A stretch of 64,000 nt of DNA from Alcanivorax sp. DG881 (GCF_000155615.1 NZ_DS989915.1:1924290-1988289), one strand, 5' to 3'; positions 8,330 to 17,026 are shown, counted from the first letter of the stretch. The notes: generated by a model from the letters alone, not told the origin. Numbers and translations are program-made.

Positions 8330-8965
8330 TCAACCCTCAATCAGCCAGGCTGTCATTTTTTCTGCCAGTGCATCCAGTATGCCTTCCGGCTCCATGGCTG
8401 GCGGGGCCACCAGCACCAGATGCATCAGCGTGCCGGCAACGGAAGTGGTCATCAGGTACAAGGTATGCGGCTGGGCGCTCAAGGCGTATTGCTCCCGCGT
8501 ATAATCCAGCCCTGCCATCAAGACCTGCTGTAATTCGATTTCCAACTGCCGGGTGGCCGGCAACTGGTGCAGGTAAGGCACCTGGAAAACCAACACCCGC
8601 AATAACTCTCGATGCTTGCGCATTAGCCTGTAAATCGCGCCCAGAAAATATCGCATGGCGCTGTTTAAGTCATTGCGGCTGTCTGTCAGGGCCAACCGAC
8701 CTTCCAGCATCGCCCTGACCTCTGCCACCATGTCCTGCACCAACCTCGCTACAATGGCATCCTTGCCGGGAAAGTATTCATACACCGACCCGATGCTGAC
8801 CCCCGCCACTTCCGCAATGGCATTGGTGCTCAAGCCAGCGTATCCCCGGCGCTCCAAAATCCGAGCACATGCCTGCACCATCGCCTGTACCGAGGCTTTC
8901 GAGCGGGCCTGCCCGGGCTCTTTTTTGACAGCAAAATCAGAGACTTTCCAGCGAATCTGCCCCAT
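8330..8965 (-). CDS. TetR/AcrR family transcriptional regulator
   Basis: 211 residues from ATG 8965; a GTG four codons upstream is less likely. HTH at about residues 44-70 (LSTNAIAEVAGVSIGSVYEYFPGKDAI). The C-terminal domain is long and hydrophobic, as in TetR proteins sensing lipophilic ligands. It is divergent from the SDR gene at 9071, with repeated CGAGTAT elements between them, and is the obvious candidate regulator of that gene. Confidence 0.9.
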   Translation of the reverse strand: MGQIRWKVSDFAVKKEPGQARSKASVQAMVQACARILERRGYAGLSTNAIAEVAGVSIGSVYEYFPGKDAIVARLVQDMVAEVRAMLEGRLALTDSRNDLNSAMRYFLGAIYRLMRKHRELLRVLVFQVPYLHQLPATRQLEIELQQVLMAGLDYTREQYALSAQPHTLYLMTTSVAGTLMHLVLVAPPAMEPEGILDALAEKMTAWLIEG

Positions 8966-8995
8966 ACAACCTAACACCTCGCCAACGGATAAACC

Positions 8996-9018
8996 CGAGT
9001 ATTTCCGAGTATATGCTC
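8996..9018. promoter_or_regulatory. Candidate TetR operator
   Basis: CGAGTAT occurs at 8996-9002 and again at 9006-9012, one helical turn apart. The second copy lies within the near-palindrome GAGTATATGCTC (9007-9018). The position between the divergent TetR and SDR genes fits an operator; this is inference from symmetry only. Confidence 0.45.
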
Positions 9019-9070
9019 AGGTTACACTGGATGCATTAGCCCCCGAGATCAATCAAGCCGAGAGCCCACC

Positions 9071-10051
9071 ATGTCCAATGCCGTGAAATTCAGAACCCCC
9101 AAAGTCCTGCCTTACGTAAACCGGTTACGGGATCACTGGGCCTGGCATCTCAAGCGTGCCGTTGCGCCCAGCAGAGCATTGCAGCAACGGGTCAACGGCA
9201 AGGTTATTCTGCTCACCGGTGCTAGCTCCGGCATCGGCGCCCTGGTGGCAGACAAGCTGGCTGACGCCGGCGCCACTGTGCTGCTGGTGGCACGCAATCA
9301 GGAGAAGCTGGAGGCGATCGCCCACGCCATTCACCAACGCGGCGGCCAGGCGTTCGTGTACCCCGGCGACCTGTCCAATCTGGAAGAGTGCGACCGCCTC
9401 TGCGAACAAGCTCTGCAGGACCATGGCCGGGTGGATGTTCTGATCAACAACGCCGGGCGCTCCATTCGCCGCTCCATAAAATTCACCGTGGGGCGCTTCC
9501 ACGATTACGAACGGACCATGCAGCTCAACTATCTGGCCTCCATCCGGCTGGCCATGAATCTGTTACCCGGCATGGAAGCCCGTAACGAAGGACACATCAT
9601 CAATGTTTCCACCGTGGGCGTGCAGGCCAACCCGGCACGATTTTCCGCCTACCTGGCCTCCAAGTGGGCGCTGGAAGGCTGGACCTGGGTGGCAGCCAAT
9701 GAATACGCCCACACCAAGGTGCGCTTTTCCTCACTGAATTATCCGCTGGTGCGCACCCCCATGATTGCACCGACCAAAATCTACAAATACATGCCGGTCA
9801 TGTCGCCGGAAACCGCCGTAAACTGGATGCTCGACATGATCATCACCCAGGACAAACGCAAGCTGGGCGTGTTCGGCAAGGGTGCACTGGCCATGTACTA
9901 CCTGCTGCCAAAAACATCGGAATCCATCGTCAATCTCAGCTACCAGAGCCTCTATGAAGAGCCGCCCGCCAATTACGTTTCCAGCAAAGTGCGGGCAGGG
10001 ACTGTGGCCAATACCGGCACCGCCGACAGCACAAAAAAACGCCGCGCATAA
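9071..10051 (+). CDS. SDR family oxidoreductase
   Basis: 326 residues. Rossmann motif TGASSGIG (about 49-56), NNAG (about 129-132), and catalytic Ser with YLASK (Tyr/Lys near 200-204) mark a classical short-chain dehydrogenase using NAD(P)H. An extra 35-residue N-terminus and a C-terminal extension with a hydrophobic patch (ALAMYYLLPK) suggest membrane association, as in acyl/retinol-type SDRs. Likely substrate is a lipid-like alcohol or ketone. Divergent TetR upstream. Confidence 0.85.
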   Translation: MSNAVKFRTPKVLPYVNRLRDHWAWHLKRAVAPSRALQQRVNGKVILLTGASSGIGALVADKLADAGATVLLVARNQEKLEAIAHAIHQRGGQAFVYPGDLSNLEECDRLCEQALQDHGRVDVLINNAGRSIRRSIKFTVGRFHDYERTMQLNYLASIRLAMNLLPGMEARNEGHIINVSTVGVQANPARFSAYLASKWALEGWTWVAANEYAHTKVRFSSLNYPLVRTPMIAPTKIYKYMPVMSPETAVNWMLDMIITQDKRKLGVFGKGALAMYYLLPKTSESIVNLSYQSLYEEPPANYVSSKVRAGTVANTGTADSTKKRRA

Positions 10052-10065
10052 GCGCGGCGTTTTTC
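10033..10065 (+). terminator. Intrinsic terminator overlapping the SDR stop codon
   Basis: ACGCCGCGC / GCGCGGCGT stem (10039-10047 and 10052-10060) flanked by A and T runs. The four-base loop ATAA contains the TAA stop of the SDR gene, so termination and translation end at the same place. Confidence 0.85.
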
Positions 10066-10111
10066 TGCCCCCAGCAGACACGTCACCGAGACGAGCAGCC
10101 ATTCTCCGCTG

Positions 10112-10534
10112 CTAACCCTCCTGCAAACGCTCCAGTAATTCCTCAATGTCGGCTTTGAGTTCTTTATCTTCAATCTTGTTGGCGCTGATCTTGGCATCCG
10201 CCAGGCTCTGAATTGCCGCATCGGTTTTACCCAACTCGACTTGCAACGTCGCCATGGAAAACGCGATTGATGAAAGATAGTCCTTCGCGTTCATATCACG
10301 GGCTTTGCCCAGCGCCTTTTCGTACAGGCTCAACGCCACGTCCAGCTCTTCAGTGAAGTCGGCCAGGGTTTCCCATTGCTCAGGATGATCTTTATCGGTT
10401 TTTTCGTTGTCGACACACATCGCCTGTAGCTGGGCATACAACGACTCAAAATTGTCTTTATGCCCTTTTCTGTCAGCCTCCATCAGCTGCTCAGCCAGAC
10501 CGTAAACCGCCTTGTGCATCTTGGTATTAATCAT
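10112..10534 (-). CDS. Hypothetical helical (TPR-like) protein
   Basis: 140 residues from ATG 10534 (GGTGGAG upstream). Acidic and almost all helix. The pattern (LDVALSLYEKALGKARDMNAKDYLSSIAFSMATLQVELGKTDAAIQSLADA) has tetratricopeptide-like spacing. I cannot assign a function. Its promoter region is shared with the divergent GMC alcohol dehydrogenase. Confidence 0.65.
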   Translation of the reverse strand: MINTKMHKAVYGLAEQLMEADRKGHKDNFESLYAQLQAMCVDNEKTDKDHPEQWETLADFTEELDVALSLYEKALGKARDMNAKDYLSSIAFSMATLQVELGKTDAAIQSLADAKISANKIEDKELKADIEELLERLQEG

Positions 10535-10765
10535 TATGACTCCACCGCCATCAACAAATCCCGTTCAGGTGGCTCAACCTACCTGTCCGTGGCTGACAAA
10601 AACAGTACTTACTGCCACAAAAAACCAGTGCTAACCTGCCAAGGAGCCTCTGAAAACGCCTTGCGTGTTCATCGAGGCCAGAATCTTTACGCCCGTGACA
10701 AACCGGTAAAGCCGGTGCTGTCGTCGTTCCGCACCGCGAAAATAAACAATAAAAGGGAAGCTATC

Positions 10766-12367
10766 GTGGAAAACGAATTCGATTATCTCATTATCGGCGG
10801 CGGCTCCGCAGGGTGCGCCCTGGCCGGGCGGCTGAGTGAAGACCCGGACACCCGTGTCTGCTTGCTGGAAGCCGGCGGCCAGGGGGACGGCTTGCTGGTC
10901 AATGTCCCCTCCGGCGCCGTGGCCATGCTCTCCAAGCCCATCAATAACTGGGTCATGGAGACCGTCCCCCAGAAAGGGCTCAACGGTCGGCAGGGCTTTC
11001 AACCCCGGGGGAAATGCCTGGGCGGTTCGTCAGCCATCAATGCCATGGTCTATATCCGCGGCCACCGCGAGGACTACGACCACTGGGCCGCACAGGGCAA
11101 TGACGGCTGGTCCTATCAGGATGTGCTCCCCTACTTCCGGCTCAGTGAGCACAATGAACGCATCGACAACGAGTACCACGGCACCGATGGGCCGCTCTGG
11201 GTAAGCGACAGCCGCACCGGCAACCCTTTCCAGGACTACTTTCTGGATGCCGCCAGAGAGTGCGACATTCCCATTACCGATGACTTCAACGGCGCCGAGC
11301 AGGAAGGCGCAGGGGTCTATCAGGTCACCCAGAAAGACGGCGAGCGCTGGAGCAGTGCCCGGGCCTACCTGTTCCCTCATCTGGATCGCAGCAATCTGAC
11401 CGTGGAAACCCTGGCCCAGGTGCAGCGCATTGTATTCGAGGGCAAACGCGCCGTCGGTGTGGAATTCAAGCAGGGCAAACAGCTGCGCACCCTCCGCGCT
11501 CGCAAGGAAGTGCTGCTTTGCGCCGGCGCCTTCCAGTCCCCTCAACTGCTGATGCTATCCGGGGTGGGTGATTCCGGCGAACTCAAACAACATGGCATCC
11601 CCCTGGTGCACCACCTGCCCGGTGTCGGCAAGAATCTGCAGGATCACCCGGACTTCATTTTCGGTTACACCACCGACAGCACTGCTACCTTTGGCCTCTC
11701 ACCGGGTGGCATGTGGCGAGCCCTGATGGCCATGCGCACCTACCGCAAGGAACGGCGCGGACTGTGGACGTCCAACTTTGCGGAAGCCGGCGCCTTCCTG
11801 AAAACACAACCGACGCTCTCCGCGCCGGATCTGCAGCTGCACATGGTTACTGCCCTGGTGGACGATCACGGTCGCAAGAAACATTACACCCAGGGCTACT
11901 CCTGCCATGTCTGCCTGTTACGCCCCCGCAGCCGCGGCAGCGTGCAACTGGCCAGCGCCAATCCGGACGACCTGCCGCTGATCGACCCGGCCTTCCTGGA
12001 CGACCCACAAGACATGGAAGACATGGTCGCCGGCTACAAGATTACCCGGAACATCATGGAAGCCCCGTCACTCAAGCGCTGGATGAAAAAGGATATGTTC
12101 ACCGAAAACGTGAACAGCGATGAAGAAATCCGCGAGGTCATCCGCCAACGCACCGACACCGTTTACCACCCGGTGGGTTCCTGCAAGATGGGCACCGATG
12201 ACACTGCCGTGGTTGATCCACAACTGCGCGTTCACGGTATCGAAGGGTTGCGCGTCATCGACGCCTCCATCATGCCGACACTGATTGGCGGCAACACCAA
12301 TGCACCGGTCATGATGATTGCGGAGAAAGCGGTGGATATGATTCGCGGGCGATCGCGGATGAGCTGA
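10766..12367 (+). CDS. GMC-family FAD alcohol dehydrogenase (AlkJ/choline-dehydrogenase-like)
   Basis: 533 residues from GTG 10766 with GGGAAG upstream; the longer frame covers the adjacent gene's promoter. FAD-binding GGGSAG near residue 13, GMC signature 1 (GKCLGGSSAINAMVYIRG, about 80-97), and signature 2 region (GAFQSPQLLMLSGVG). The active-site His is in HPVGSCKMG and the second His/Asn pair region in GGNTNAPVMMIAEKA. Family enzymes oxidise primary alcohols to aldehydes with FAD and pass electrons to the membrane. In this context an alkanol substrate is plausible but not proven. Confidence 0.9.
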   Translation: MENEFDYLIIGGGSAGCALAGRLSEDPDTRVCLLEAGGQGDGLLVNVPSGAVAMLSKPINNWVMETVPQKGLNGRQGFQPRGKCLGGSSAINAMVYIRGHREDYDHWAAQGNDGWSYQDVLPYFRLSEHNERIDNEYHGTDGPLWVSDSRTGNPFQDYFLDAARECDIPITDDFNGAEQEGAGVYQVTQKDGERWSSARAYLFPHLDRSNLTVETLAQVQRIVFEGKRAVGVEFKQGKQLRTLRARKEVLLCAGAFQSPQLLMLSGVGDSGELKQHGIPLVHHLPGVGKNLQDHPDFIFGYTTDSTATFGLSPGGMWRALMAMRTYRKERRGLWTSNFAEAGAFLKTQPTLSAPDLQLHMVTALVDDHGRKKHYTQGYSCHVCLLRPRSRGSVQLASANPDDLPLIDPAFLDDPQDMEDMVAGYKITRNIMEAPSLKRWMKKDMFTENVNSDEEIREVIRQRTDTVYHPVGSCKMGTDDTAVVDPQLRVHGIEGLRVIDASIMPTLIGGNTNAPVMMIAEKAVDMIRGRSRMS

Positions 12368-12378
12368 CAACAAGCATA

Positions 12379-12398
12379 CGGGGGGGGCATTCCCCCCG
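12379..12398. terminator. Hairpin between convergent genes
   Basis: CGGGGGG...CCCCCCG stem around GCATT, located between the GMC dehydrogenase and the convergent zinc alcohol dehydrogenase. No clear T-run on either side. Confidence 0.35.
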
Positions 12399-12427
12399 AA
12401 ACCGTTCCGTTAAAAAGGCTTGCTCCG

Positions 12428-13576
12428 CTAAGGCTGGCGGGGGTCAATCAGAATCTTGGCATGCTGCTCCGGATTGCCCAATGCGGTGAACGCCTCATCC
12501 ACCCCGGCCAGCCCGACTGTGCCGGTGATAAGCGGACCCACATTAACCTTGCCTTCGGCGATCATGTGCAAAGCATCGCGAAATTCGATGGGCATGTAAC
12601 CCAGCACGAAACGCAGATCAATTTCCTTGTTAATGGCATTCACCGGCACAAAGTTGTCGGTCTTCATGCACACCCCCACCACCACCACACAGGAACGCAG
12701 CGGCGCCTCGGCGATGATGCTGTTAATAACACCCGGCACGCCCACACATTCAAAAATCACCGGGCGTTTGGGCTCGGTGACCCCGGCCACTTCCGCCGCC
12801 CGCCACAGTGGCTCCCAGGGGAACGGCGTCATGCGCAACATGCCCATGCCGTCCAGTGCCATATCAAACAATTGCGGCGCATTGACCACAAAGCCCCGCT
12901 TGGCCAGGCCCTCATAGGGGCTACCCTGGGACGGATCTACCACCACATGAGCACCCATGGCCTGGGCCAGTTTGCGCCGCGTTGGGGAATAATCGCTGGC
13001 CACAATATGCCGCACACCCTTGGCTTTCAGCATGGCAATCACACCCAGCCCAATGGGGCCGCAGCCAATCACAATCGCCGTATCCCGGCGACTGATCCCG
13101 GAGCGATTCACCGCATGCAGAGACACCGCCATGGGTTCAGTCAGGGCAGCGTGGTCATCAGAAATACCGTTGGTAACAGGAAAAGCCAGCGATTCCTCCA
13201 CCAGCACACGTTCGGCATAGGCGCCGGGCGCCTGAGTGGACAAACCTGTCAGGTGTGCCACCCCGCTATTACGACGCATGGGCATGGCCACAACACGTTT
13301 TCCTGGCTTCCAGCGACGGTGCGTTTTTGCACCGTAGTCTGCAATCTCCCCCACAAACTCATGCCCCAGCACCACATGTTCATGGCTACGCATGATATGA
13401 GGATAACCAACACGCTCGGTGGCTTCCGCCAGCTCATCCGCATGATGCCGGGCATGCAGGTCCGATCCGCAAATACCGCAACGCAGCACGTTAAGCAGAA
13501 TCTGGCCCTTACCAGGTTCCGGATCCGCCACGTCCTGAACCTCAAATTCACCGTGATGGCAAACAACCGCTTTCAT
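12428..13576 (-). CDS. Zinc-dependent medium-chain alcohol dehydrogenase
   Basis: 382 residues. Catalytic zinc ligands are visible as Cys36 (CGICGSD), His72-Glu73 (GHE) and probably Glu147. Cofactor-binding GCGPIG is at 171-176. The lobe that normally carries four structural-zinc cysteines (about residues 97-118) has none, so it binds only the catalytic zinc. A 25-residue insertion around 215-255 is longer than in most MDR enzymes. Convergent with the GMC dehydrogenase. Substrate unknown. Confidence 0.88.
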   Translation of the reverse strand: MKAVVCHHGEFEVQDVADPEPGKGQILLNVLRCGICGSDLHARHHADELAEATERVGYPHIMRSHEHVVLGHEFVGEIADYGAKTHRRWKPGKRVVAMPMRRNSGVAHLTGLSTQAPGAYAERVLVEESLAFPVTNGISDDHAALTEPMAVSLHAVNRSGISRRDTAIVIGCGPIGLGVIAMLKAKGVRHIVASDYSPTRRKLAQAMGAHVVVDPSQGSPYEGLAKRGFVVNAPQLFDMALDGMGMLRMTPFPWEPLWRAAEVAGVTEPKRPVIFECVGVPGVINSIIAEAPLRSCVVVVGVCMKTDNFVPVNAINKEIDLRFVLGYMPIEFRDALHMIAEGKVNVGPLITGTVGLAGVDEAFTALGNPEQHAKILIDPRQP

Positions 13577-13782
13577 CGCATCTCCCCGGGTATGGGTTAT
13601 TTATCGGCTGCCACATAGTGCCGTGCCATGACTAGAGAGCAACAGGTCGATCAGAGCCAATTTCATACTCACCTATTTTGTTCAGGCGTGAGCGTGATGG
13701 CGGGGAGCTGAGGAAAATTTCCCTGCCACTCCCCCCTCACAATCTTCACCCCTTCTTGCCCGTCTACCCGCATACTGAATCC

Positions 13783-14559
13783 ATGAACGGACAGATAGAC
13801 ACCTCACCCATCAGGCTGATTGTCGGCGCCAGCGCCGGTATCGGTCTGGCAATGACTCGCCACTGGTTAACCGGCGACACCGGATCAAGCGGGTATGTTG
13901 TCGCTGTTTCCCGGCACGCCACAGGCTCACCAGAATTGATCGCCCTGCAGCAGCAGGGGCTCCCTTTAGTTTGCCTCGACGTGGATATTACTCACCCCAG
14001 CCAGCTGGAGGATTTAGCCGGACAACTTAAGGCGCGAGAACTATCACCGCAGGTGGTAGTGAATTGTGCGGGCCTGCTCCATCAGCAACCTGACGAATTA
14101 CTGCCGGAAAAGAAGCTCGAAGAAGTAAACCTGGAATCACTGCAGAACGTTTTTACCTTGAATGCCTTTGCCCCCATCCTTCTGGCAAAAGCCCTGCTCC
14201 CGGTCATGCCGAAAAACCAACATACGGTTTTTGCCAGTCTTTCCGCACGAGTGGGAAGCGTTTCAGATAATCATTTGGGAGGTTGGTACAGCTATCGCGC
14301 CAGCAAGGCGGCACAGAACCAGTTAATGCGCACCCTCGCCATTGAGACCCGCCGACGGCGACCACAACTGTGCGTGCTTTCCTTACACCCTGGCACCACA
14401 GATACCGCATTATCGAAACCATTCCAGCGGAATGTACCGGCGGACAAGCTGTTCTCAGCAGAATACGCTGCCGAAAAACTGGCCTGGATTATCGACAATG
14501 CTACCCAGGAGGATCACGGCCGTTTTATTGCCTGGGACGGGCAAGATATTCCCTGGTAA
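13783..14559 (+). CDS. SDR family oxidoreductase, CsgA/C-factor-like
   Basis: 258 residues from ATG 13783. The glycine motif is degenerate (VGASAGIG), NCAG replaces NNAG, and Tyr/Lys are present in YSYRASK. The best match from memory is the C-factor/CsgA-like group, whose substrates are unknown. The ribosome site is weak. Upstream 13577-13782 holds the promoter region shared with the divergent zinc alcohol dehydrogenase. Confidence 0.8.
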   Translation: MNGQIDTSPIRLIVGASAGIGLAMTRHWLTGDTGSSGYVVAVSRHATGSPELIALQQQGLPLVCLDVDITHPSQLEDLAGQLKARELSPQVVVNCAGLLHQQPDELLPEKKLEEVNLESLQNVFTLNAFAPILLAKALLPVMPKNQHTVFASLSARVGSVSDNHLGGWYSYRASKAAQNQLMRTLAIETRRRRPQLCVLSLHPGTTDTALSKPFQRNVPADKLFSAEYAAEKLAWIIDNATQEDHGRFIAWDGQDIPW

Positions 14560-14741
14560 GCCCCACAGTGTACTCTTTCGCCATCGCGTCATAACTCTCC
14601 GCCGAGTTCACCACCCATGACCAACAGGAAGAAGAACCTAGGTCGTCGACAAGCTTTCCAATAACTCATCAGTCGCAACAGAAAATAACGGCTGGCAAGA
14701 CCACAAAGTGAACGCTATTGCCAACGGCCACCCTGCTGGCC

Positions 14742-15632
14742 TCACCAGTGCCGCCGCAGGGCGTCAGACGCCGAATACAAGCTCAGTCCTGTCACCGCCA
14801 CCAGAATCAGACCCATCCCCAGAACCTGGCTGGCGACCAGCGCCTCCTGCAGAACCACCACCCCGAACAAGGATGCGGTTACCGGCTCCACCATGGCCAC
14901 AATGGAGGCCACCGCCGGCGCGGTGTAATTCAGGCCAATAACATAAAGCACAAACGACAGCCCCGCGCCCAGCACCCCCAGGCAGGCAAACAGGGGCCAC
15001 TCTGCCGAGCGCGCCGCCGCCATCACCTCACCGGTTTGTGCAGGCCACACCAGCACCACCACCAGCACGCTGAACGCAATGGAGAGAATCGCCTGGGGGC
15101 TGCCATGGGGCGCCGCATACTTGAAACCGAAAATAAAAACCGCGTAACACAAACCCGACAGCAAACCGGCTACCACCCCCAACACGGTGACACCCGCGTC
15201 ATCCACATTATGGATCCGCGTTAGCAGAACAATGCCCAGCATGACCACCATAATGGCGGCCCACTTTACCGTAGACGGACGCTCCAGCCGGAGCGCAAAG
15301 GAGAGCAGATAGACAAAGACCGGCGCGCTGTACATCAGTGTTGCCGCCACGGCCACGCCACCGTGGGAAATGCTCAAAAAATAGAACGCAAAATTCCCGG
15401 CCACCCCCAAGCCAGCCACCACCGACCAGCCCCATAACCGGCGATCACCAAGGCCATGATTCAGCGGCCGACAGCACAGCCAGGCCAACACGAACAGCAA
15501 TCCGATGGCACCACGATAAAACGCCACCAGAAACACACCCCATCCCTCCTCCATCAGCATGCTGCCAATGCCGCCAGAGAGCCCCCAACAAAGTGCCGCC
15601 AGAATCACCAGGATTGTAGAGATGCGCGTCAT
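14742..15632 (-). CDS. EamA/DMT family transporter
   Basis: 296 residues from ATG 15632 with a perfect AGGAGG. Ten predicted membrane helices arranged as two repeated five-helix EamA domains (about 5-135 and 150-285). The inner repeat AxxWGL/GxSFVLYVIGL and E-P motif (VEPVTASLFG) are typical. Drug/metabolite superfamily exporters move amino acids, metabolites or drugs out of the cell; substrate unknown. Directly beyond its 5' end lies the integron cassette island. Confidence 0.88.
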   Translation of the reverse strand: MTRISTILVILAALCWGLSGGIGSMLMEEGWGVFLVAFYRGAIGLLFVLAWLCCRPLNHGLGDRRLWGWSVVAGLGVAGNFAFYFLSISHGGVAVAATLMYSAPVFVYLLSFALRLERPSTVKWAAIMVVMLGIVLLTRIHNVDDAGVTVLGVVAGLLSGLCYAVFIFGFKYAAPHGSPQAILSIAFSVLVVVLVWPAQTGEVMAAARSAEWPLFACLGVLGAGLSFVLYVIGLNYTAPAVASIVAMVEPVTASLFGVVVLQEALVASQVLGMGLILVAVTGLSLYSASDALRRHW

Positions 15633-15824
15633 CGGTCCTCCTGCTTCTGGCACCTGGTTTGTGCCAGAGAGCAACACAGCGAGCCGAGCAAGCCCGCCGC
15701 CCCACTCCATCGCAGAAAAGCGCGTCATGCAACCCAGGAGCCGATGATGGAATGGAGAACCTGGAGACTATTGAGGTCAGAGGGCAATAGGAAAGGAGCG
15801 TAGCAGAGGGTCCTGATCAACAGG

Positions 15825-15941
15825 CTAGTGACCGTTTTCTGATGCAGTGGTAATACGGATTTTCATAAAGAGACACTTGAGTGACACGTAAGAAAAATTC
15901 CAATTCATGCGTGCCCTTAATTCTTCTTTGTCATCCCACAT
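15825..15941 (-). CDS. Short cassette ORF (38 aa), probably a truncated integron gene
   Basis: The frame starts at ATG 15941, which overlaps the R' core GTTATGT of the attC just upstream, as the neighbouring cassette gene does. It opens M-W-D-D-K-E-E-L-R-A-R-M and stops at TAG 15827-15825. Codon use is AT-rich like the other cassettes. No attC follows it, so this is probably the broken last cassette of the array. I do not recognise the product. Confidence 0.45.
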   Translation of the reverse strand: MWDDKEELRARMNWNFSYVSLKCLFMKIRITTASENGH

Positions 15942-16001
15942 AACGCCGAGCACAGTGGCGTCCGGCGGCCATCGTCCGCGAACTGCTGCGACTTGTTAAA
16001 T
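15938..16001 (-). repeat. attC site (59-base element) 1
   Basis: Read on the minus strand it begins with R'' ATTTAAC (16001-15995) and ends with R' GTTATGT (15944-15938). Inner arms AGTCGCAGCAGT and ACTGTGCTCGGC pair imperfectly with an extrahelical base, and a short central stem sits between. Total 64 bp. The TAA stop of the DUF6998 cassette gene lies inside R'', and the next ATG lies inside R'. These are the hallmarks of an integron recombination site. Confidence 0.8.
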
Positions 16002-16457
16002 GGCCCTAGGCACACGGTCCGCTTGAGCCACTGTTTGATTGAGTTGCCGGAGTTTGTTTAGAGAGACTTGAAACTGGCCATTACTCGGTAGCCGTTTACC
16101 TTTGAATTGCTCCCAAACAAGGGCTCCAGGCCCGTTATAGATCTCCTCGAATGTACCGTTACGCAGGATCTTGATGATGATCGTATGCTGCGGCTGACTC
16201 CGAAACGCAACAGAGTTGGATTGCGTAGCCTTGATCTCAACTTCTAAGCCGGTTTCGGTGACAGCGTCATATCCTTTGTTCGACGCTGTCTTCAATTCCA
16301 AATTGTATGCGTCGGCCACGAGGCATTCACCCAAACTGCCAACCATATGACCGTCCGGAGTAAAGTGCCTCCCCGGGAACATGTTTTCCAACTCATTGAC
16401 CGTTGCATAGAGCTGCTTAACCAAGGCCCGAAATTTATCGTGATCGATCATAGACAT
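15996..16457 (-). CDS. DUF6998 protein, PD-(D/E)XK nuclease-like, integron cassette
   Basis: 153 residues. The N-terminal helix (ALVKQLYATVNELENMFPG) precedes FTPDGHMVGSLGE, then GYDAV and VEIKATQ. Glu44, Asp64, Glu74 and Lys76 fit a PD-(D/E)XK-type catalytic set (E...D...ExK). DUF6998 proteins are uncharacterised; a nuclease or defence role is inference. The ATG overlaps the R' core of attC 2 and the stop overlaps R'' of attC 1, so the gene fills a whole cassette. Two in-frame ATGs (16457, 16451) are possible starts. Confidence 0.8.
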   Translation of the reverse strand: MSMIDHDKFRALVKQLYATVNELENMFPGRHFTPDGHMVGSLGECLVADAYNLELKTASNKGYDAVTETGLEVEIKATQSNSVAFRSQPQHTIIIKILRNGTFEEIYNGPGALVWEQFKGKRLPSNGQFQVSLNKLRQLNQTVAQADRVPRAI

Positions 16458-16533
16458 TTAACGCCCGGCGCAGCAGTGGAATTGGAGCGACGGAGGAGCG
16501 GAAATTTGGTCTGCCTGCCGCCGCTTGTTATGC
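16456..16533 (-). repeat. attC site (59-base element) 2
   Basis: Minus-strand R'' GCATAAC (16533-16527) and R' GTTAAAT (16462-16456) bound a 78-bp imperfect palindrome. The arm AAGCGGCGGCAGGCAG pairs with CACTGCTGCGCCGGGC. It separates the membrane-protein cassette from the DUF6998 cassette. Core sites follow RYYYAAC / GTTRRRY closely. Confidence 0.82.
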
Positions 16534-16534
16534 A

Positions 16535-17017
16535 TTACCACAATACCTTCCTAGTATTGCCGAGGGGAAGCAACACATCCTTAATCTCTGAAAATGACAT
16601 AGATTCTCTTTGGGCATTATTCATCAAGATAACGGACCCACCCTCCAAGTCTTCATGAGAGACAAGAAAAGCTTTGAACAACCACCTGTATCGAATTTCT
16701 GAAAAGGGGATATTTATTGCAGATATCTCCTTACCCTTCTCGAAGACCTTAAGTTCATTTGGAGTTATTTCATATGAACAGGTAAAGGATCGCCCATGAG
16801 AAAGACACATCCACGCACCTCCCCATAACAGCGGAATAATAAACAAAGAAATAGCGGGCAAGACGGCCATATTCACAAGAGAATCCTTTGATTCCCAATT
16901 TACCAATATCAAGTAGTCAATAAAGATAAACAGCCCTGAAAGAAGTATCAGAACTGGCGCCCCAAGGTAGCGAAGTACATAACCCATAAAACCATGACTA
17001 TATTCGATGTTTCTCAT
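16535..17017 (-). CDS. Two-helix membrane protein with PH-like domain, integron cassette
   Basis: 160 residues from ATG 17017 (AGAGAAG upstream). Two hydrophobic helices (about 11-37 and 46-70) are followed by a beta-rich domain (SFTCSYEITPNELKVFEKGKEISAINIPFSEI) resembling bacterial PH/YcxB-like domains. Strongly AT-rich against the GC-rich neighbours. The stop TAA lies one base from the R'' core of attC 2, and 5' of the start is GTTATGC, another R' core. Function unknown. Confidence 0.7.
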   Translation of the reverse strand: MRNIEYSHGFMGYVLRYLGAPVLILLSGLFIFIDYLILVNWESKDSLVNMAVLPAISLFIIPLLWGGAWMCLSHGRSFTCSYEITPNELKVFEKGKEISAINIPFSEIRYRWLFKAFLVSHEDLEGGSVILMNNAQRESMSFSEIKDVLLPLGNTRKVLW

Positions 17018-17026
17018 TTCTTCTCT

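Noticed and set aside
10460..10765. N-terminal extension of the GMC dehydrogenase
   Set aside because: Overlaps the divergent helical protein gene and its promoter; the GTG at 10766 has a good ribosome site and matches the family start.
12461..13618. 385-codon plus-strand frame antisense to the zinc alcohol dehydrogenase
   Set aside because: The minus strand encodes a complete MDR enzyme with catalytic motifs; the antisense product is His/Arg-rich with no recognisable fold.
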